Shown here one piece after another: positions 1 through 8,010 of a DNA stretch of 36,487 nt. Numbering within the stretch: position 1 is the first letter of the stretch; every line of letters starts with the position of its first letter. Location: contig JAJDOJ010000114.1 of the NCBI GenBank assembly GCA_022340215.1, positions 1-36,487 on the forward strand, read 5' to 3'. Source of the stretch: Gammaproteobacteria bacterium (GTDB lineage: Bacteria > Pseudomonadota > Gammaproteobacteria > JAJDOJ01). The notes beneath the pieces are model-generated. The model worked only from the letters and a program-made list of their open reading frames with translations, made no database searches and was not told where the DNA came from. The position numbers were made by a program, and so were the translations under genes.

Positions 1-182
1 TTATTCAAGGATCGGCAGAATTGTGAATCTACCTGGAAAGGCACGAGACAAGACCTGACCCTGTTTACGCAGAAAAGGCACGGGTGTGGGAGCCGTTACT
101 TGCATCGTAAGGGTCTGATGCAAGCAGTCCGCCGGGGTCCAGGAGCGGGACATGCAGGCAAGGGTCGTCCAGGAACCTGGGA

Positions 183-335
183 GACCTCGACCTCGACATC
201 CAGATCTTCTTCGATGACGTCGATTGGGGCCATCTGCGGCACTTTCTGGACCAACGGGTACGTGACGGAGCGATCCGAGGCGTGATTGGGAAATGGTTGA
301 ACGCTGGGGTCAAGGATCGCAGCAGGCGCGCGTAG
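183..335 (+). pseudogene. Group II intron reverse transcriptase/maturase fragment
   Basis: The frame from 183 to the TAG at 333-335 reads DLDLDIQIFFDDVDWGHLRH, then a stretch containing QRVRDGAIRGVIGKWLNAGV. This matches the RT region of bacterial group II intron proteins (LtrA family), where a D-I-x-x-F-F-D motif is followed by a conserved RVRDG...KWLNAGV helix. Only about 50 residues of the usual 400-600 remain. The matching frame breaks off upstream of about 168 and ends early at 335, and the catalytic YADD box is absent. It is a dead remnant of a retroelement. No intron RNA domain V hairpin was recognised beside it. The identification rests on recalled family motifs. Confidence 0.65.
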
Positions 336-350
336 CCATGGACCGATCCG

Positions 351-1301
351 CTACAGCTTGATGTCGAAGACCAGTCCGAGAAAAGGCGCCGGATCGTAGT
401 CCGACTGAGCGATCAGGTCACCTTTCTCGTCCTCCAGCCTGAGCGAGCCCCCGAATGTCATGCCGCCGAGGGCGCTTATTCGCAACCTGTGGATAGCGTT
501 GTAGCTGGCGCTGAGGTACACCGGGAATCCCTTTTCCTCACCGACGCCGTCGGGTGACGGTCCGTTGTCGTTCAGGCGGAATCGAAAGGAATCGTAGCGC
601 GCGCCGACTGCGAGCGACCAGGCTTGCGAAGGGTCCCACCCCAGTTCAAGGCCGGGGCCGCGGGTCGCGGCAAGTCCGCGTCCGGTGCGCAGTGTCAGGG
701 ATGATGTGATCTTCCAGTCGACCAGAAGGATCGGAAAGGCGCTGATGCCTTCCTCGATGTCGGTCAGCAAACCAAGTCCCGGGCCGATGCTAAGCGTCTC
801 CGATATCTTGTAAGAGGCGCCGCCGAGGATCCCGCCGGACAATCCCTCGCCGAGGTTGGCGCCGCTCTCTGCGGTGGCCCGCAGGGTAGGCAGTGCAAAA
901 AGCGCCCATTTTTCCCCGACAGGCCAGCGGATGGGCGCGCTCAATCGCAGCGTGTTGACGTTGCTCCAGGGGTCGAGCCCACTGAATCCGCTGTCGCCGG
1001 CAAACGTGTAGTTGTCGTATCCGTAACCGATGGACAACCCGGCAAAGCGCCCGGGACCCATGAGCCGGTTGGCTCCCGCCTGGATGTAGAAACGGTCCGC
1101 CGAGTATGCGCCCCCCTCGTCGAGGTCGCTGTCGAACTGATGCACGGCACCCCCGCGGATGGAGTAGGCCCAGGGAGACATTGACTCACCGTCCGCGCTT
1201 CCAGCCGGAGGTCTCTGCGCCTCGATCGCATTTGAAGCCAGGCCCAGTATTCCAGCGGCGAAAAGGCGTGTGCCCCTTCGATATAAAGTTCTTCCCTTCA
1301 T
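351..1301 (-). CDS. Outer-membrane beta-barrel protein of unknown function
   Basis: The product is about 316 residues. The start at 1301 (MKGRT...) gives a good signal peptide: a basic start, then LFAAGILGLAS and a cleavage region near AIEAQ. An upstream in-frame start at 1391 would put a non-signal-like tail in front and was not used. The mature part alternates polar and aromatic residues in strand-length units (for example GLSIGYGYDNYTF and RISALGGMTFGGSL) and ends in a beta-strand with an aromatic residue near the C-terminus, as outer-membrane barrels do. It resembles DUF6268-type proteins. Substrate and role cannot be read from sequence. It is transcribed divergently from the CarH-like regulator, so the 1302-1413 region may control both. 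Confidence 0.8.
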   Translation of the reverse strand: MKGRTLYRRGTRLFAAGILGLASNAIEAQRPPAGSADGESMSPWAYSIRGGAVHQFDSDLDEGGAYSADRFYIQAGANRLMGPGRFAGLSIGYGYDNYTFAGDSGFSGLDPWSNVNTLRLSAPIRWPVGEKWALFALPTLRATAESGANLGEGLSGGILGGASYKISETLSIGPGLGLLTDIEEGISAFPILLVDWKITSSLTLRTGRGLAATRGPGLELGWDPSQAWSLAVGARYDSFRFRLNDNGPSPDGVGEEKGFPVYLSASYNAIHRLRISALGGMTFGGSLRLEDEKGDLIAQSDYDPAPFLGLVFDIKL

Positions 1302-1366
1302 GCCATGAGTGCCGATTGCTACACCTGTCAGTGTATGAGTGGTCGAATTGGACTGGACCGATAATC

Positions 1367-1405
1367 TATACATAAAAATTGTACAAGTCAAAAAAATATG
1401 TACAA
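1367..1405 (+). promoter_or_regulatory. Three T(A/G)TACA sites, candidate CarH/LitR operator
   Basis: TATACA lies at 1367-1372, TGTACA at 1380-1385 (inside the palindrome TTGTACAA, 1379-1386) and TGTACA at 1399-1404. The region is AT-rich and sits directly in front of the regulator gene. CarH/LitR-type regulators are recalled to bind repeated elements with a TnTACA core, so autoregulation is plausible. Spacing is 13 and 19 bases, not the regular 11-base spacing recalled for Thermus CarH. Confidence 0.45.
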
Positions 1406-1413
1406 TGTGGCGT

Positions 1414-2388
1414 ATGGTCGATGCAGCGCAATCTGAAATCGAATTCTTTCCAATCCGCGTGTTGTCCGAGCGGACCGGCGTCGGCGCGTCGACACTGCGC
1501 GCCTGGGAGCGACGCTACGGGTTGCTGAAACCGCGCCGCACGCCGAAGGGGCATCGTCTTTACACTCAAGAGGACGTCCGCCTCGTCGAAGCGGTGCTTG
1601 AACTGCTCGGGGACGGTCACGCCATCAGCGATGTAGCCAGGCGAGTGGGGCGCGAGCGGCTGAGTGGAGCCACGGAACGGCATGACATCGGACCCTCACT
1701 TCCGGATGGGCGAGGCGGACAGTGGCGTGTATATCTCACCGACTTGCTCAGGGCTGTCGAGGCGTTCAGTCCGCGCCGCCTGGATGCGATTTACAACGAG
1801 GCTTCCTCGCTGTACCCGCTCGATCTGGTCTCTCGAAACCTGATCGAACCCGCGCTTGAAGTGCTTGGGGAGCGTTGGAATGCCCGTACCACCGGCATCG
1901 CGGAGGAGCACTTCTTCAGCGCCTGGTTGCGCAACAAGCTCGGGGCAAGACTGCACCACGCGTCGGCTCGGACGCGGGGCCCCCGGCTGGTCGTCGCGTG
2001 CGTTCCGGGTCACCGCCATGAGATGGGTGTGCTTCTGTTCATGCTCGCGGCGCTCGGGCGGGGTTTCCGCGTGATCTATCTGGGTATCGACATGCCGCTG
2101 GAATCGCTGCCCGAGGTGGTCGAAAGGTGCGGCGCGAGCGGCGTGGTCCTGGCGGGGGGGCGGGAACCGGACCGGGAAGCGACGATTTCCGCGCTGGCGA
2201 AGCTGGCGAACCGTCTGTCGTGCCCGCTTTTCGTCGGTGGCTCGCTTTCGCTCGACTACGAGCGGGCCTTGAATCGCGACGGGGCGATACCCATCGGCGA
2301 GCAGTTCGCACTGGCGCTGCACCTGGTCGAAACCAGGGTGCCGCCTGACCGGCCGACAGGTCGGCCGGCGTCGTGGACAACGGATTGA
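1414..2388 (+). CDS. MerR-family regulator with CarH/LitR-type B12-binding domain
   Basis: Light- or cobalamin-responsive transcription factor, about 324 residues from the ATG at 1414. The alternative ATG at 1405 adds three residues, and neither start has a strong ribosome site. Residues ~10-78 form a MerR winged helix with the typical TLRAWERRYGLLKPRRTPKGHR stretch (shown in part: RAWERRYGLLKP, GHRLYT). Residues ~105-185 are the helical B12-capping domain and carry a W-x9-EH motif (W155, E165, H166), the recalled signature of CarH photoreceptors. Residues ~190-310 are a B12-binding Rossmann fold with GHRHEMG; H202 fits the axial ligand of the (E/D)xHxxG motif, although the first acidic residue is His here. 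By family knowledge it would repress in the dark with adenosylcobalamin and release DNA in light. Next downstream is a CbiX-like chelatase. Target genes are inferred only from location. Confidence 0.88.
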   Translation: MVDAAQSEIEFFPIRVLSERTGVGASTLRAWERRYGLLKPRRTPKGHRLYTQEDVRLVEAVLELLGDGHAISDVARRVGRERLSGATERHDIGPSLPDGRGGQWRVYLTDLLRAVEAFSPRRLDAIYNEASSLYPLDLVSRNLIEPALEVLGERWNARTTGIAEEHFFSAWLRNKLGARLHHASARTRGPRLVVACVPGHRHEMGVLLFMLAALGRGFRVIYLGIDMPLESLPEVVERCGASGVVLAGGREPDREATISALAKLANRLSCPLFVGGSLSLDYERALNRDGAIPIGEQFALALHLVETRVPPDRPTGRPASWTTD

Positions 2389-2452
2389 TTCAATCCCGTC
2401 AACTGATGATCAACGATTCGCGGGAGACCTTTCCCGGAGGTATAAACTCGAC

Positions 2453-2830
2453 ATGAAAGCGCTTCTACTGATTGCCCACGGCAGCCGCCGTGCCTCGTCC
2501 AACGAGGAAGTCGTTCGGCTCGCGGAGCACGTGAGCAGCCTCGATGGTGACAATTTCGACATCGTCGAACCCGCCTTCCTGGAAATTGCCGAACCAGACA
2601 TCGTTGCGGGTGTCGCGCGCTGCGTCGAACAAGGCGCAACGCGGGTGACGGTCATTCCGTATTTCCTGTCGGCAGGCCGTCATGTCGTCGAGGATATTCC
2701 CGATGCGCTGAACCGGGCCAGGGAGCGGTTCCCGGACGTTCTCATCGAGTCCGGACCGCACCTGGGGGCTGCGGACGCCATGCCCGGGATGGTGCTGGCG
2801 GCGGCCCTCGGCATCGATATGCGCGGGTAG
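2453..2830 (+). CDS. cbiX: Short-form CbiX-like sirohydrochlorin chelatase
   Basis: 125 residues, the length of the small single-domain chelatases (CbiX-S/SirB half-size type) that insert Co2+ or Fe2+ into sirohydrochlorin and act as homodimers in the cytoplasm. The start KALLLIAHGSRR carries the conserved metal-binding His (H9). FLSAGRHVVEDIP supplies the second His (H77). Both are the expected catalytic or metal ligands. A GGAGG ribosome site at 2436-2440 supports the ATG at 2453. It lies 64 bases after the B12-dependent regulator and 48 before the methyltransferase, in the same direction, so co-transcription is possible. Whether cobalt (B12) or iron (siroheme) is the substrate cannot be told from sequence; the adjacent B12 sensor slightly favours cobalt. 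Confidence 0.85.
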   Translation: MKALLLIAHGSRRASSNEEVVRLAEHVSSLDGDNFDIVEPAFLEIAEPDIVAGVARCVEQGATRVTVIPYFLSAGRHVVEDIPDALNRARERFPDVLIESGPHLGAADAMPGMVLAAALGIDMRG

Positions 2831-2878
2831 GACCACGAGTTTCCAACGACATCGACGAAGCAAGGCAGGAGGTAGTTG

Positions 2879-4087
2879 ATGATCACGACGAAGCCGGCAA
2901 GCGCGGAATTCTTTGTCAGTTGGCGCAGTTCGGATGCCGCACATCGAGACTGGCGATTCTTTCCCAAACTCGATCCCTGGCGTGATTCAATGCCCGGCGA
3001 TCTCAAGGAACGCCTGCGGGACAGCGATGGTGACCTCGTTGTCGTCGAGCTCGGGGCCGAGGAAGGGGTTCCGGACGGCGTGTCGCCACGGCGACGCGGT
3101 TTGCCCCGAACACCGGTGGTAAATGCCTTTCATCGCCGCCATCTTCACGGACCGTACGACGGCCGCTTCTACCCGCGGGGTGTGCTGTCCCAGATCAGTG
3201 GCGCTGGCGCCCTGTTCAGTCAGGACAGGCATCCGTTTCGCGTGCTGAGGCTCGAGCCCGATCGGGTAGAGGTCGACCTGGGGCATCCGCTCGGTGGGAC
3301 ACCGCTTACCGTCGGCGGGCGTGTCAGCGAGCAACGCGACAGCAAGGAGGAACGTGGCGGAAGTTGCAACGACGTCCTTGCCGACCTGGTTGAAAGCGGA
3401 CCGGGCATGCAATGTCCGCCGGTGGGTGGTCGCGTGGACTTCGAACAGGCGGATGCCTTCGCGCGCGAGGATGCCGCGCCCGACGACGCGTTCTACGATC
3501 GGCCGCGCATGGTTCAGCATATCGACGGCAGGGCGCGTGCATGCATCAACCAGGCGTACCGTAAGGCCATTGAGCCGGGTGACCGCGTACTCGATCTGAT
3601 GAGCAGCTGGGTGTCGCACCTGGACGGCACTGCGCCGCAGATCCGGGTCACGGGTCTGGGCATGAACGAGGAGGAGCTCAAGGCCAATGCTCGCCTGGAA
3701 GACTCCCTGGTCCAGGATCTCAACCGTGAACCGCGCCTGCCCTGGAGCGACGGCGAGTTCGACGTCGCTGTATGCACTGTCTCGGTCGAGTACCTGACGC
3801 GACCCCATGAGGTCTTCGCCGAGGTGGCGCGGGTGCTGCGCCCGGGGGGACGTTTCGTCGTGACGTTCTCCGATCGCTGGTTCCCGCCGAAGGTGATCCG
3901 CCTCTGGACCCTGCTACACCCCTTCGAGCGCATGGGGCTGGTGCTGGATTACTTTCGCCGCAGCGGCCAATTTGGAGAGCTCGAAACCGAATCGTGGACC
4001 GGCTGGCCGCGTCCGGAAGACGACAAGTACTATCGCGTGATGCTCAATTCGGACCCCGTATTCGTGGTCCGTGGCGCGCGAATCTGA
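2879..4087 (+). CDS. SlyD/FKBP-like domain fused to a class I methyltransferase
   Basis: About 402 residues. AGGAGG at 2867-2872 places the start at the ATG 2879. Residues ~42-150 look like an FKBP/SlyD-type fold, with the tell-tale ending VEVDLGHPLGGTPLTV (compare V-x-VD-x-NHPLAG-x-x-L in SlyD). Residues ~205-402 form a SAM-dependent methyltransferase. Its motif I is VLDLMSSWVSH (237-247) in place of VLDLGCGxG, followed by VTGLGMNEEEL, a VQDLN...LPW.D..FD segment, SVEYLTRP and RVLRPGGRFVVTFSDRWFP. This variant motif set is recalled from a methyltransferase family shared by cyanobacteria and plants whose substrate is not established. It is third in the regulator-chelatase-methyltransferase row. 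Substrate is unknown. Confidence 0.75.
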   Translation: MITTKPASAEFFVSWRSSDAAHRDWRFFPKLDPWRDSMPGDLKERLRDSDGDLVVVELGAEEGVPDGVSPRRRGLPRTPVVNAFHRRHLHGPYDGRFYPRGVLSQISGAGALFSQDRHPFRVLRLEPDRVEVDLGHPLGGTPLTVGGRVSEQRDSKEERGGSCNDVLADLVESGPGMQCPPVGGRVDFEQADAFAREDAAPDDAFYDRPRMVQHIDGRARACINQAYRKAIEPGDRVLDLMSSWVSHLDGTAPQIRVTGLGMNEEELKANARLEDSLVQDLNREPRLPWSDGEFDVAVCTVSVEYLTRPHEVFAEVARVLRPGGRFVVTFSDRWFPPKVIRLWTLLHPFERMGLVLDYFRRSGQFGELETESWTGWPRPEDDKYYRVMLNSDPVFVVRGARI

Positions 4088-4321
4088 ATCCCGCGCCGGA
4101 ATACCTTTCTCCTAAACAGGTTCGATCGTGTTTCGGGAAGGCGTACAGTCGGCATGTGGCCCGCATTCACAAGTGCTGCAGATTGATATCGTTGTTCCTG
4201 GGCAAGCTGCGTGTGTCCGATCACCAATTCGCACGATCATTGAAACTGCCACGCCGAGTCGAGCACCATAGTCCTCGTCGCAGCGATGTGTCGGACCTGG
4301 GTGCTGGTAGGCGATGGCCTC

Positions 4322-5788
4322 TCAACCCGGTCTGCCGCCGCTTCGACCGGTCAGCCGGAGAAACTGTCTGCGTGTCCTGGGCCCGAAGGTCTGGAAGCTG
4401 GGGTTGGGCGCTTCCCTGTACCGCTCCCTGAGCCGATCGAACCCGCCGGTCCTTGACACCTGGCGTACCGGCGGCATCTCCACACCGTAGACCCTGGCTG
4501 CGTTGAGGCCGAAGATGTTCTGCCGCGCGTTCGACGTCAGGGCCGGATACCCGTACCGGTCCTGCCATTCCGCCGAGATCTGAAACGCCCTGAATGCCTG
4601 GATCTGGTCCTGCGGGCTGCCGTACCAGAGTGAGTCGGTTCCCCAGCAGGTCCGTTCTTCTCCGAAGTACTTGAGCAGCTTTCCGATCAGGTGCGCGGCC
4701 TCGTCGGGCTTGCTCATGTGGTAGCGCCAGGTGCTGCCGAGTTCTGCGTAGAGGTTGCCCTCGTTGGGCCTGAATCCGTTTTCCTGATGGGCCCGGATCA
4801 GGCGGTCCACGCCTTTATCCTCGTCGGGGGCGTAGGGACCCTCCGGGACTCCGGGTTCCCAGCCGGCGTGGTAACAGATGAAGGTGACGTCCGGAAAGCG
4901 TCGCGCCACCCGGGCGATGTCCGCCGGGTGCGAGTAACGGTAGTCGAGGTTTCCGAGTGGGATGCCGCGGTGGGCGCAGACGACCTTGACGTCGAGTTCG
5001 CGTGCCTTTTCGATCATAGGAATGCCGAACTCGGGATCGTCCATGAAGTATCCTGTGCCCTGTGGTCCCCATTGCGGGTAGGTCTTCCATGCGGCCACCC
5101 CGAATTCCCGCGCCTGGATTTCCATTCGGTCGAGCGCGCCCGGTTCGTTGGGGAGTACCCCGCCGTGCAGCAACGCCCGTTTTCCATCCCCCAGGGTATC
5201 GACGATGGCCCGAGCCTCGGCGGCATACTCGATCGGTGTCGGATTGCTGTCCCGGGCGCCCCACAGCGCGGAGACCACGGCCACATCCGTGTCGCTGTCG
5301 AGGAATACCTCTTTTACCAGTTGTTCCGCGGAGTAGCAGTCGAATCCGCCGGCGGTGCATTTCCTGCGCTGCGAGAAAACCTGGTTGAGGACGCGCTCCC
5401 ATTGCTTGCCTTCGGACCCTTCCCGCCACTCGCCGGATGGGTCGACGCAGTGCGTCTGGATATCGAAGATGAACTCCTCACCCCCGACGACCGTATCGGC
5501 CATGGCGGAGTCCCAGGCGGCCTCGTGCGGGATGTCGAAAAGACCTCCACCGAAGCCCGACTTCGCGTACACCTCGTTGAAGGCGAGCAGCGTCGTGGCG
5601 GCACCGGCGCTGGTTTTCAGAAACGTCCGTCTGGAGACGCCCAGCCGTCTCGCCGCGTTTCCCGCGCATTCCCGCGCGTGATCGTTAGCGGCGATCTCCG
5701 CCCCGGTCAGGGACCTCGGGCAGTACTCGCCGTTGGATGCGGTATCGACCTTGATCGGAAGTCGTCGGCCTTCGGGATCGAATTCCAT
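4322..5788 (-). CDS. Tat-exported amidohydrolase (metal-dependent TIM-barrel hydrolase)
   Basis: 488 residues. GGAGG six bases before the ATG at 5788 supports the start. A twin-arginine signal is clear: SRRTFLKTS (R53, R54) followed by a hydrophobic AGAATTLLAF stretch, so the protein is exported folded. The rest is an amidohydrolase_2-type barrel with FDIQTHC near residue 113, AHRGIPLG, CYHAGWEPG and the final-strand GTDSLWYG. The usual HxH metal pair of strand 1 is QTH here (Q111, H113), which should alter metal binding. Family members act on aromatic acids, lactones or amides; the substrate cannot be chosen. It is convergent with the methyltransferase gene (about 230 bases between) and divergent from the secreted protein at 5975. 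Confidence 0.88.
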   Translation of the reverse strand: MEFDPEGRRLPIKVDTASNGEYCPRSLTGAEIAANDHARECAGNAARRLGVSRRTFLKTSAGAATTLLAFNEVYAKSGFGGGLFDIPHEAAWDSAMADTVVGGEEFIFDIQTHCVDPSGEWREGSEGKQWERVLNQVFSQRRKCTAGGFDCYSAEQLVKEVFLDSDTDVAVVSALWGARDSNPTPIEYAAEARAIVDTLGDGKRALLHGGVLPNEPGALDRMEIQAREFGVAAWKTYPQWGPQGTGYFMDDPEFGIPMIEKARELDVKVVCAHRGIPLGNLDYRYSHPADIARVARRFPDVTFICYHAGWEPGVPEGPYAPDEDKGVDRLIRAHQENGFRPNEGNLYAELGSTWRYHMSKPDEAAHLIGKLLKYFGEERTCWGTDSLWYGSPQDQIQAFRAFQISAEWQDRYGYPALTSNARQNIFGLNAARVYGVEMPPVRQVSRTGGFDRLRERYREAPNPSFQTFGPRTRRQFLRLTGRSGGRPG

Positions 5789-5974
5789 GGAATGCCTCCG
5801 CTAAACGTGAAATCGTCGGGATGGATCGGGCATCAATGGTGCCCCTTACCGATTCTATCGACAATCCACGACCTTGACCGTTCGCTTCGGGCCATCGTCC
5901 GGCACCGAGAGTAGAATGCGGTGACGGGGAACGGCGGGTCGTTCCTATTTTCCAAACTACACCGAGGCAACAGA

Positions 5975-6883
5975 ATGGATGAATCGAAAATTGCATGGTG
6001 TCTAGGGTTCTTTCTGCTGGCGATCGTGCCTGGTTCACTGCCTGCCGAGACCCAGATGCCGGTCAGGACGGTTCAGGGGAACGAGCGTATCGACTCTCCC
6101 TGGGTCGGGGTTTCCTTTCAGGTGCCCGAGGGATTCGCGGGAGGATACGATGCAGACGCCGGCGCGGTAATTCTTAAGAATGCCCGGCAGGAGACCATGA
6201 TCGCCATGTACGGGGCCTCCGAGGGCGATCTCGATACCATCGGCGAACTTGCGGTGGAGGCGGTCAGCGAACTGGGGATCAACCTGTTACCCAGGTCCGT
6301 GAACCGGCCCGATCCGGCGACACTCGATGCCACATTCGCCGCGTGGGTCGACAACCAGCCGCGTAGTGTCATCGGGACGGTTCGCCAGGGTGGTTACGGT
6401 GCTGTCGTTGCGATCCTGGCGCTTGGCGGGCCCGGGCAGGAAGGTACGCTCAAGACCACGGTGGACGGCATCGGCAACAGCCTGCAATGGACTCAGCCGC
6501 AGGTGCAGGGCTGGCGCGAGAAACTGGCGGACAAGGTGCTGTATCGCTCCGGCGGCGACTCGGCAGGACGTACGGGGTCAGACGGCGGATACAGTTTTGC
6601 CTCCAGTACGAATACCCAGATCGATTTGTGCAGCAATGGGCAGTACGGCCTTCAGTCCGAGTCCGAGTCGTTTTTTTCCACACCGGGGACCTCCATGCCC
6701 AGCACCAGCCGTACCGTTCACTACGGTCAATGGTGGCTGGTGGCCGACCTTGGCGGGGCGGCATACCTGTACCTGGAAACCGGGGAGGGACAGTATTACC
6801 TGTGGCCCGTATCGGAAACCGCCGAAGGGGCCAACGTCAACGGGCTGGAATACGGTGTGTCGAATAGCCAACGCTGCCGCTGA
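5975..6883 (+). CDS. Secreted protein of unknown function
   Basis: About 302 residues from the ATG at 5975, which has a GAGG at 5964-5967 and starts a signal peptide (WCLGFFLLAIVPGSLPAE). Residues ~45-180 include VSFQVPEGFAGGYD and a stretch typical of small secreted alpha/beta domains. Residues ~200-302 are Gly/Ser/Tyr-rich and contain ID-LCSNGQYGL, a GQWWL strand and a terminal NGLEYGVSNSQRC. The paired cysteines in LCSNG and QRC may form a disulfide. This C-terminal pattern is recalled from uncharacterised secreted proteins of several bacterial groups. No enzyme motif was seen, and the function is not known. Confidence 0.8.
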   Translation: MDESKIAWCLGFFLLAIVPGSLPAETQMPVRTVQGNERIDSPWVGVSFQVPEGFAGGYDADAGAVILKNARQETMIAMYGASEGDLDTIGELAVEAVSELGINLLPRSVNRPDPATLDATFAAWVDNQPRSVIGTVRQGGYGAVVAILALGGPGQEGTLKTTVDGIGNSLQWTQPQVQGWREKLADKVLYRSGGDSAGRTGSDGGYSFASSTNTQIDLCSNGQYGLQSESESFFSTPGTSMPSTSRTVHYGQWWLVADLGGAAYLYLETGEGQYYLWPVSETAEGANVNGLEYGVSNSQRCR

Positions 6884-7060
6884 ACAACCGGATAAGCCGG
6901 ACGTTGCGATGGGAGCAAGGAGTGCGGAGACAGGGACACAAGCAGCCTGCCGGGTGAACGAGTGGGCACAGTGCAATGCATAGGACTCAATGACGGTGTC
7001 CGTTTTCGGTTGCGGCGCGCTTTCCGTAACGGCGGAATTGCAGATCGGACCTGAATACTA

Positions 7061-7219
7061 ATGAGCACGAAGACAAGGACTCTCATCGCAATTGCGGTTC
7101 TGGGACTCATCGATGCCGTGGCGCTCGGGCTTCCGATCATGGCGTTGATTCTCGTGTATATCGTGCTCGAGCGTCCACCGTGGTTCCTGAGACTCGTTCG
7201 GGAGATCTACCGTCAATAG
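7061..7219 (+). CDS. Small single-pass membrane protein (52 aa)
   Basis: The ORF encodes 52 residues: a short basic start (MSTKTRT), a long hydrophobic segment from LIAIAVLGL through ALILVYIVL, then ERPPWFLRLVREIYRQ, a short amphipathic basic tail. The hydrophobic core is about 28 residues, enough for one long or two tight membrane segments. The RPPWF...IY ending is recalled from small conserved membrane proteins of gammaproteobacteria. The stop codon overlaps the AGGAGG of the next small ORF, which suggests translational coupling. No strong ribosome site precedes its own ATG. Function unknown. Confidence 0.6.
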   Translation: MSTKTRTLIAIAVLGLIDAVALGLPIMALILVYIVLERPPWFLRLVREIYRQ

Positions 7220-7227
7220 GAGGTGCA

Positions 7228-7374
7228 GTGAAGCCAAGGGGGCTTGGGACCAGATATCGGTTCACGTCGTTGCTGTCCATAGCGGGGGCAAAGACGGCCG
7301 TCACGGCCGTAATCGACTGCGTCGACGTCTGCCTCGCTCGGCCACCATGGGCAAGAAGAAAAGCGGGGCAGTGA
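7228..7374 (+). CDS. Possible small ORF (48 aa) with GTG start
   Basis: A consensus AGGAGG at 7218-7223 lies four bases before the GTG at 7228. The frame runs 48 codons and overlaps the start of the next gene by 28 bases. The product is basic with a hydrophobic middle (TSLLSIAGAKTAVTAVIDCV). No family is recognised. The ribosome site is the best in this stretch, but the composition is not clearly protein-like. The AGGAGG could instead be fortuitous, because it also forms the end of the previous gene. Confidence 0.3.
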   Translation: MKPRGLGTRYRFTSLLSIAGAKTAVTAVIDCVDVCLARPPWARRKAGQ

Positions 7375-7784
7375 GACAATCCTCGAAGTGGGACAGCGAC
7401 ATGGGCACCATCATTCTGACCCTTCCGGAGGGAATCATCGCCGACACTCCGGTCGAGGGCAAATTTCTCCAGGTTCATTGGTGCGGGACGGACTACCTGC
7501 TGTTCGCCGCTGCAACCGAGCATCGCTACCACAATCAACTGCTCGCGTGGTTTCTAGCGGGGCATGACATTCGACATGACTGGGCTGACGATCAGACCCT
7601 GGTTGTTGACCACCCGGAGCTGCTCGTGACGGGCGGAGGCCGCTTTGTTCTCGATCCGAACCGAAGGTCCTTGCGCGTCTGGGACGAATCCAGTGTCTAC
7701 GGTCGTTTCGAAGCTTCGAGGCTGGCAGCGCAAGTCAACGCCGCGGGGGCGCCATGGGGCGAGTTCACACTCGAGTTCATTTGA
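7347..7784 (+). CDS. Hypothetical protein, 145 aa
   Basis: The product is soluble, with no signal peptide or membrane segment. From residue 19 it reads like a compact beta-rich domain (GTIILTLPEGIIADTP, LQVHWCGTDYLLFA, LLVTGGGRFVLDP, WGEFTLEFI). The ATG at 7401 (residue 19, with TGGGA upstream) is a reasonable alternative start, which would remove the Lys/Ser-rich leader and avoid overlap with the small ORF before it. No family recognised. Codon usage looks like that of neighbouring genes, so it is probably real. Confidence 0.6.
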   Translation: MGKKKSGAVRQSSKWDSDMGTIILTLPEGIIADTPVEGKFLQVHWCGTDYLLFAAATEHRYHNQLLAWFLAGHDIRHDWADDQTLVVDHPELLVTGGGRFVLDPNRRSLRVWDESSVYGRFEASRLAAQVNAAGAPWGEFTLEFI

Positions 7785-7917
7785 TTGTTTGTCGCGAACC
7801 GAGTCGACTTGATTCCGGAATCCTGAAATCGACATAGGCCGGTGGAATGCGTCGCTGAACACATGAGATCGTTTACTGCCCAAGTTCCGTGTTCGACGTT
7901 GCTTCGGTGGGAGTCGC

Positions 7918-7946
7918 GAAAGGAAAGGCCCCGGCAAGCGGGGCCC
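7918..7946 (-). terminator. Rho-independent terminator of the Gly/Tyr-rich protein gene
   Basis: GGCCCCG (7927-7933) pairs with CGGGGCC (7939-7945) around a five-base loop. On the minus strand the stem is followed by TTTCCTTTC. It lies about 65 bases downstream of the stop of the gene at 8011-8496. Confidence 0.7.
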
Positions 7947-8010
7947 AATACAGTCAACTTTTTATGTCGGATTATAGTCGAATTTTAGGTGATTATGGGC
8001 GCGTCGATTG

